From positions 124,001-188,000 of the forward strand of contig NZ_JAQBIE010000008.1 of assembly GCF_028294535.1 (NCBI RefSeq): DNA of 64,000 nt. The letters run 5' to 3'. This document shows, piece by piece, positions 60,855 through 64,000 of the stretch. This DNA is from Paracoccus onchidii. Its GTDB lineage: Bacteria; Pseudomonadota; Alphaproteobacteria; Rhodobacterales; Rhodobacteraceae. Under the pieces are notes generated by a model. That model had not been told where the DNA came from and made no database searches. It worked only from the letters and a program-made list of their open reading frames with translations. Within the stretch, counting starts at the first letter, position 1; each line of letters starts with the position of its first letter. Made by a program: the position numbers and the translations under genes.

Positions 60855-62828
60855 ATGGCCGATCCGATCAGCATTCTGATGACCGCGCTCAGCCCGATCA
60901 ATATCGGGCTTGCATTGCTTGGGGTTCTTGCCGGCACCGTGATTGGCGCCCTGCCGGGCCTGTCTGCCACAATGGCGATTGCCGTTCTGGTGCCGTTCAC
61001 TTTCGTCATGGATCCGGCCTCGGGCCTGATCATGCTGGGGGCGATTTATACCGGCGCCATTTATGGTGGTGCGTTTGCCGCCATTCTGGTGAATACGCCT
61101 GGCACGCCTTCGGCCATCGCAACCACCTTTGACGGCTTTCCGATGGCCAAGCGCGGCGATGGCGATCTGGCCGTGACCTTGGCCACGATCGCCAGTGTCG
61201 TGGGTGGTCTGGTCGGTGCCATATTGCTGATGACCCTGTCGCCCAAGCTGGCGACACTGGCATTGGCGTTTCAATCGACCGAATATTTCTGGCTGGCGAT
61301 CCTTGGCCTGACGCTGATCGCAACCTTGTCGCAAGGGAACGTGGTCAAGGGCATGATCGGGGGGATGTTCGGCTTGTTCCTGTCGATGATCGGCGTGGCC
61401 GTGATCGGCGGGGATGTGCGCTTTACCGGTGGAATGCCTTCGATGCTGGGTGGCATCGATATCGTCGCCGCACTGATCGGGCTGTATTGCATCCCGGTGC
61501 TGATCAACATGGTTGCCTCGGCCGGACAACATCTGGAACCCGCGCCGGCGCGGGGGTTCCGGTTCTTCGAGGCATTGGGCATCGCATTGCGTGATTGGGT
61601 GAACCTGCTGCGTTCGTCGGTGATCGGCACGCTTGTCGGTATTTTGCCGGGCGCGGGTGGTTCAATCGCCTCGTTGATTTCCTATGCAGAGGCGCGCCGT
61701 TCATCGCCCAACGCCGAGAATTTCGGCAAAGGCGAGCCTTCGGGCCTTCTTGCGACAGAAAGCGCGAACAACGCCACGGTTGGGGGTGGGTTCATCCCGA
61801 CGCTGGTTCTTGGCATTCCCGGAACGCCGCCCGACGCGGTGATCATGGGTGCGCTGATGGTTCAGGGCATCCGCACCGGCCCCGCGCTGTTCCAGTCGGG
61901 CGACGGCACGGTCTATATTTTCATGCTGGGTCTGTTGGTGGCCACATTGCTGATGTTGCCGACGGGGCTGATCGTGGGCCGCTATGCCTTTCGCTTCATC
62001 GCCAATGTGCCCAAGGCCATGCTGGTGCCGTTGATTGCCTTTATGACCATCGTCGGCAGCTTTGCCATCCATGCCAATCCACATGACGTATTGGTGATGG
62101 TGGTCATGGGCCTGGTCGGCTGGGTCGCGGCGCGCGGCGGCTATGGGGCATCGCCGATCGTTCTGGGGCTGGTGCTGGGCCAGATCGCGGAACAAGGCTT
62201 TATGCGCGCCTGGATGATTGGCGGTGCGCGTGGTGATTTCATGGGGCAGCTTTTGCTGAACCGCCCGATCAGTTGGGGGATCGTGGCTCTGATTACCGTG
62301 ACGCTTTGCCTGCCATTGCTGCGCCGCAAACGTTCAGAAGCACTTGGGACTGGTGGTCAGGCACAGGTCGCGCGGGCGCGCGCGGACATGCCGGGGCTGA
62401 CCGGGGCCGTGCTGTTCCTGTTCCTGGGGCTGTGGATCCTGCTTCAGGCGCAAACGCTCAGCACCATGGCGGCGGCCTTTCCGCTGGCGGTTGGCGCGGC
62501 AATGGTGCTGTTGTCGGCGTTGCAGATGTTGCGGTCATGGCGCGGCGGCGGCGAGGCCGGACTTGAAGGCGCCAATGACGATGCAACGGGACGTGGACTG
62601 GTATTGGCGGTTACGATGCTGGGATGGGCTTTGATCTTTCCGCATCTCGGCATGTTCACGACCTCGCTGCTGGCAAGTGCGATCTTGACCATGACCGGAC
62701 AGTTCGGCCGTCCCGGCCCGCGACGCTTGTTGGCCTATGGGGTGGGCATCCTGCTGATGGTCAGCGCGTTCTATCTGTTGATGGTGCGCGTGCTGAATAT
62801 TCCGATGCCTGTCGGCATTCTTCCGTAA
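60855..62828 (+). CDS. slcG: Fused TctA-TctB membrane protein of the sulfolactate TTT transporter
   Basis: 657 residues. Residues 1 to about 500 form a TctA permease (GTVIGALPGLSATMAIAVL, TPGTPSAIATTFDGFPMAK, LPGAGGSIASLISYAEAR, ESANNATVGGGFIPTLVLGIPG). The last 140 or so residues form a TctB-like four-helix domain (LTGAVLFLFLGLWILLQAQ, LLASAILTMTG). In most TTT systems these are separate genes, as in tctBA at 43993-45980 here; a fused form would cover both slcF and slcG. GGGAG precedes the ATG at 60855. Confidence 0.9.
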   Translation: MADPISILMTALSPINIGLALLGVLAGTVIGALPGLSATMAIAVLVPFTFVMDPASGLIMLGAIYTGAIYGGAFAAILVNTPGTPSAIATTFDGFPMAKRGDGDLAVTLATIASVVGGLVGAILLMTLSPKLATLALAFQSTEYFWLAILGLTLIATLSQGNVVKGMIGGMFGLFLSMIGVAVIGGDVRFTGGMPSMLGGIDIVAALIGLYCIPVLINMVASAGQHLEPAPARGFRFFEALGIALRDWVNLLRSSVIGTLVGILPGAGGSIASLISYAEARRSSPNAENFGKGEPSGLLATESANNATVGGGFIPTLVLGIPGTPPDAVIMGALMVQGIRTGPALFQSGDGTVYIFMLGLLVATLLMLPTGLIVGRYAFRFIANVPKAMLVPLIAFMTIVGSFAIHANPHDVLVMVVMGLVGWVAARGGYGASPIVLGLVLGQIAEQGFMRAWMIGGARGDFMGQLLLNRPISWGIVALITVTLCLPLLRRKRSEALGTGGQAQVARARADMPGLTGAVLFLFLGLWILLQAQTLSTMAAAFPLAVGAAMVLLSALQMLRSWRGGGEAGLEGANDDATGRGLVLAVTMLGWALIFPHLGMFTTSLLASAILTMTGQFGRPGPRRLLAYGVGILLMVSAFYLLMVRVLNIPMPVGILP

Positions 62829-62848
62829 TACCAAGTGAAAGGAATTCC

Positions 62849-63781
62849 ATGTCACGTATCGTGATCACTGAATTCATGGATGAAAGCGCAGTTTCCCGAT
62901 TGTCCGAAGCGGCGGCGACAACCTATCAGCCGGATCTGGTCGATCGACGTGCCGATCTGGTGGCCGCACTGGCCGGGGCCGAGGTGTTGGTGGTGCGCAA
63001 TCGCACGCGGGTTGATGCAGAGCTGCTGGATGCGGGACAGGGATTGCGGGCTGTCGGACGGCTTGGGGTCGGGTTGGACAATATCGATCTTGATGCCTGC
63101 AAGGCGCGCGGCATCGAGGTCTGGCCGGCCACCGGAGCCAACGATCTGGCGGTCGCCGAATATGTCATCACCTCGGCCATGATGTTGTTGCGGGGCGCCT
63201 ATCTTGCCTCGGCCTCGGTGGCGGCGGGCGAATGGCCCCGGCAAAGTTTGATCGGGCGCGAAATGTCGGGGCGCGTCATGGGGTTGCTTGGGTTTGGTGC
63301 CATTGCGCGGCAGGTTGCCGCGCGGGCCCGGGCGTTGGGCATGTCGGTGATCGCCCATGACCCCCATCTGCCGCAATCGGACCCGGCTTGGCAGGATGCA
63401 CGCCCGGTGTCGCTGGACGAGTTGCTGTCGCAGTCCGACGTGCTGAGCTTGCATGTGCCGCTAACGGCGCAGACGCGCCACATTGTCGATGCAGCGGCGC
63501 TGTCGCGGATGCAGCAAGGGGCGGTGTTGATCAACGCGGCCCGCGGTGGGGTCGTTGACGAGGCCGCACTGGCCGTCGCGTTGAAGGAAGGCCGCGTTGC
63601 GGGCGCGGCCCTTGACGTCTTCGAGGTCGAGCCTCTGACAGCAGAAAGCGGCGCGCATTTCGGCGGCATCGGGAACGTGATCCTGACGCCCCATATTGCC
63701 GGCGTCACCGAAGAATCGAATGTGCGGGTCAGCAACCTGATCGCGGACAAGGTTCTCAATCACCTCAAGGAAAGGGTTTGA
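62849..63781 (+). CDS. slcC: (S)-sulfolactate dehydrogenase (D-2-hydroxyacid dehydrogenase family)
   Basis: Oxidises (S)-sulfolactate to sulfopyruvate so that ComC can make the R form used by SuyAB. 310 residues of the D-isomer 2-hydroxyacid dehydrogenase family: VGRLGVGLDNIDL, Rossmann GLLGFGAIAR, catalytic Arg in NAARGGVVDE, and HIAGVTEES with catalytic His. The ATG at 62849 has GAAAGGA upstream. The specific substrate is inferred from neighbours suyAB and comC; alone it would be a phosphoglycerate-dehydrogenase-like enzyme. Confidence 0.88.
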   Translation: MSRIVITEFMDESAVSRLSEAAATTYQPDLVDRRADLVAALAGAEVLVVRNRTRVDAELLDAGQGLRAVGRLGVGLDNIDLDACKARGIEVWPATGANDLAVAEYVITSAMMLLRGAYLASASVAAGEWPRQSLIGREMSGRVMGLLGFGAIARQVAARARALGMSVIAHDPHLPQSDPAWQDARPVSLDELLSQSDVLSLHVPLTAQTRHIVDAAALSRMQQGAVLINAARGGVVDEAALAVALKEGRVAGAALDVFEVEPLTAESGAHFGGIGNVILTPHIAGVTEESNVRVSNLIADKVLNHLKERV

Positions 63782-63783
63782 TC

Positions 63784-64000
63784 ATGCCACGTCTCAGTCT
63801 GCAACAGGCCCATGACCTTGCAACTGACGCCCTGATGCGTTGCAACACATCGCGCGCCAATGCCGAGGCGGTGGCGCGCGCCCTGATCGCCGCCGAGGCC
63901 GTCGGGCAGGCCGGCCACGGCCTGCGCCGGATGCCGTCCTATGCGGCGCAATCCCAAAGCGGCAAGGTCGATGGCCACGCCACGCCAACGCGCAGCGTCG
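63784..64000 (+). CDS. comC: (R)-sulfolactate dehydrogenase (malate/L-lactate dehydrogenase Ldh2 family), 3' truncated
   Basis: First 72 residues visible, of a protein normally about 330 long. The start MPRLSLQQAHDLATDAL and the segment AAEAVGQAGHGLRRMPSYA (a conserved GH-x-x-R region) are typical of the Ldh2/malate dehydrogenase family that includes ComC. It follows slcC by 2 bp. With slcC it would interconvert sulfolactate enantiomers through sulfopyruvate. The remainder lies beyond the window. Confidence 0.85.
   Translation, partial: MPRLSLQQAHDLATDALMRCNTSRANAEAVARALIAAEAVGQAGHGLRRMPSYAAQSQSGKVDGHATPTRSV

Noticed and set aside
59664..61532. 622-codon minus-strand open frame across slcH and slcG
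   Set aside because: Antisense shadow in GC-rich DNA. The plus-strand proteins have signal peptides and family motifs, and the minus-strand product is rich in His/Gln/Arg without a fold.
1..64000. Mobile elements, prophage, CRISPR, tRNA or rRNA genes
   Set aside because: No transposase or integrase motifs, repeat-spacer array, tRNA-like cloverleaf or rRNA segment was noticed on reading both strands. A tRNA scan would settle the tRNA point.

Overview
The window reads as GC-rich DNA from an alphaproteobacterium, most likely a Rhodobacterales member (Paracoccus/Roseobacter type). This is inferred from the gene set: a cytochrome-c-fused PuuD urate oxidase, a complete beta-hydroxyaspartate cycle (bhcABCD with bhcR), an hps/suy/slc sulfonate cluster, and TRAP and TTT transporters. 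I see no rRNA, tRNA, CRISPR array, insertion sequence or phage gene. It is almost entirely catabolic operons, each beside its own regulator.

Region 1 (1-15.4 kb) is purine catabolism. Guanine deaminase, xanthine dehydrogenase XdhABC, urate oxidase PuuD, HIU hydrolase, an allantoinase/OHCU-decarboxylase fusion and ureidoglycolate lyase take guanine to glyoxylate and urea, with two NCS2 nucleobase permeases and a HbpS-like protein. Two paralogous LysR regulators lie within or beside the block. Region 2 (15.4-24 kb) consumes glyoxylate: bhcABCD converts it toward aspartate/oxaloacetate, and malate synthase G condenses it with acetyl-CoA. Ureidoglycine aminohydrolase (AllE) sits between bhcR and glcB, tying both halves into a purine-to-glyoxylate-to-C4 route. 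Allantoate amidohydrolase (AllC) is not in the window.

Region 3 (24.2-35.3 kb) is mixed: a phytanoyl-CoA-dioxygenase-like protein with a divergent LacI regulator, two small Cys-containing unknown proteins, a hemin-type ABC importer with a TonB-dependent receptor, and an enoyl-CoA hydratase/SDR/FAH-hydrolase group. Region 4 (35.4-41.8 kb) is a tightly overlapping operon under a divergent DeoR regulator: an Fbp/Afu-type ABC importer, an MBL-fold hydrolase and a histidine phosphatase. I infer uptake and processing of a phosphorylated compound; its substrate is unknown and it is the best candidate for an undescribed system here.

Region 5 (41.8-49.8 kb) is a LacI-controlled module that looks like hydroxy/sugar-acid catabolism: a TctCBA transporter, an enolase-superfamily dehydratase, an HpcH-type aldolase and an IlvD/Edd dehydratase. 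A TAGCGCTA operator core occurs in both of its promoters. Region 6 (49.9-64 kb) is C3-sulfonate catabolism. A LacI regulator with twin operators faces a small membrane protein, a TRAP transporter and hpsNOP, which turn dihydroxypropanesulfonate (DHPS) into sulfolactate. A GntR regulator (HpsQ) faces suyAB, a TTT transporter (slcH and a fused TctA-TctB), slcC and the start of comC, which take up sulfolactate, interconvert its enantiomers and release sulfite and pyruvate.

Gene functions rest on recognising family motifs by eye. Operator and terminator calls come from reading inverted repeats directly in the sequence. No database search was run.
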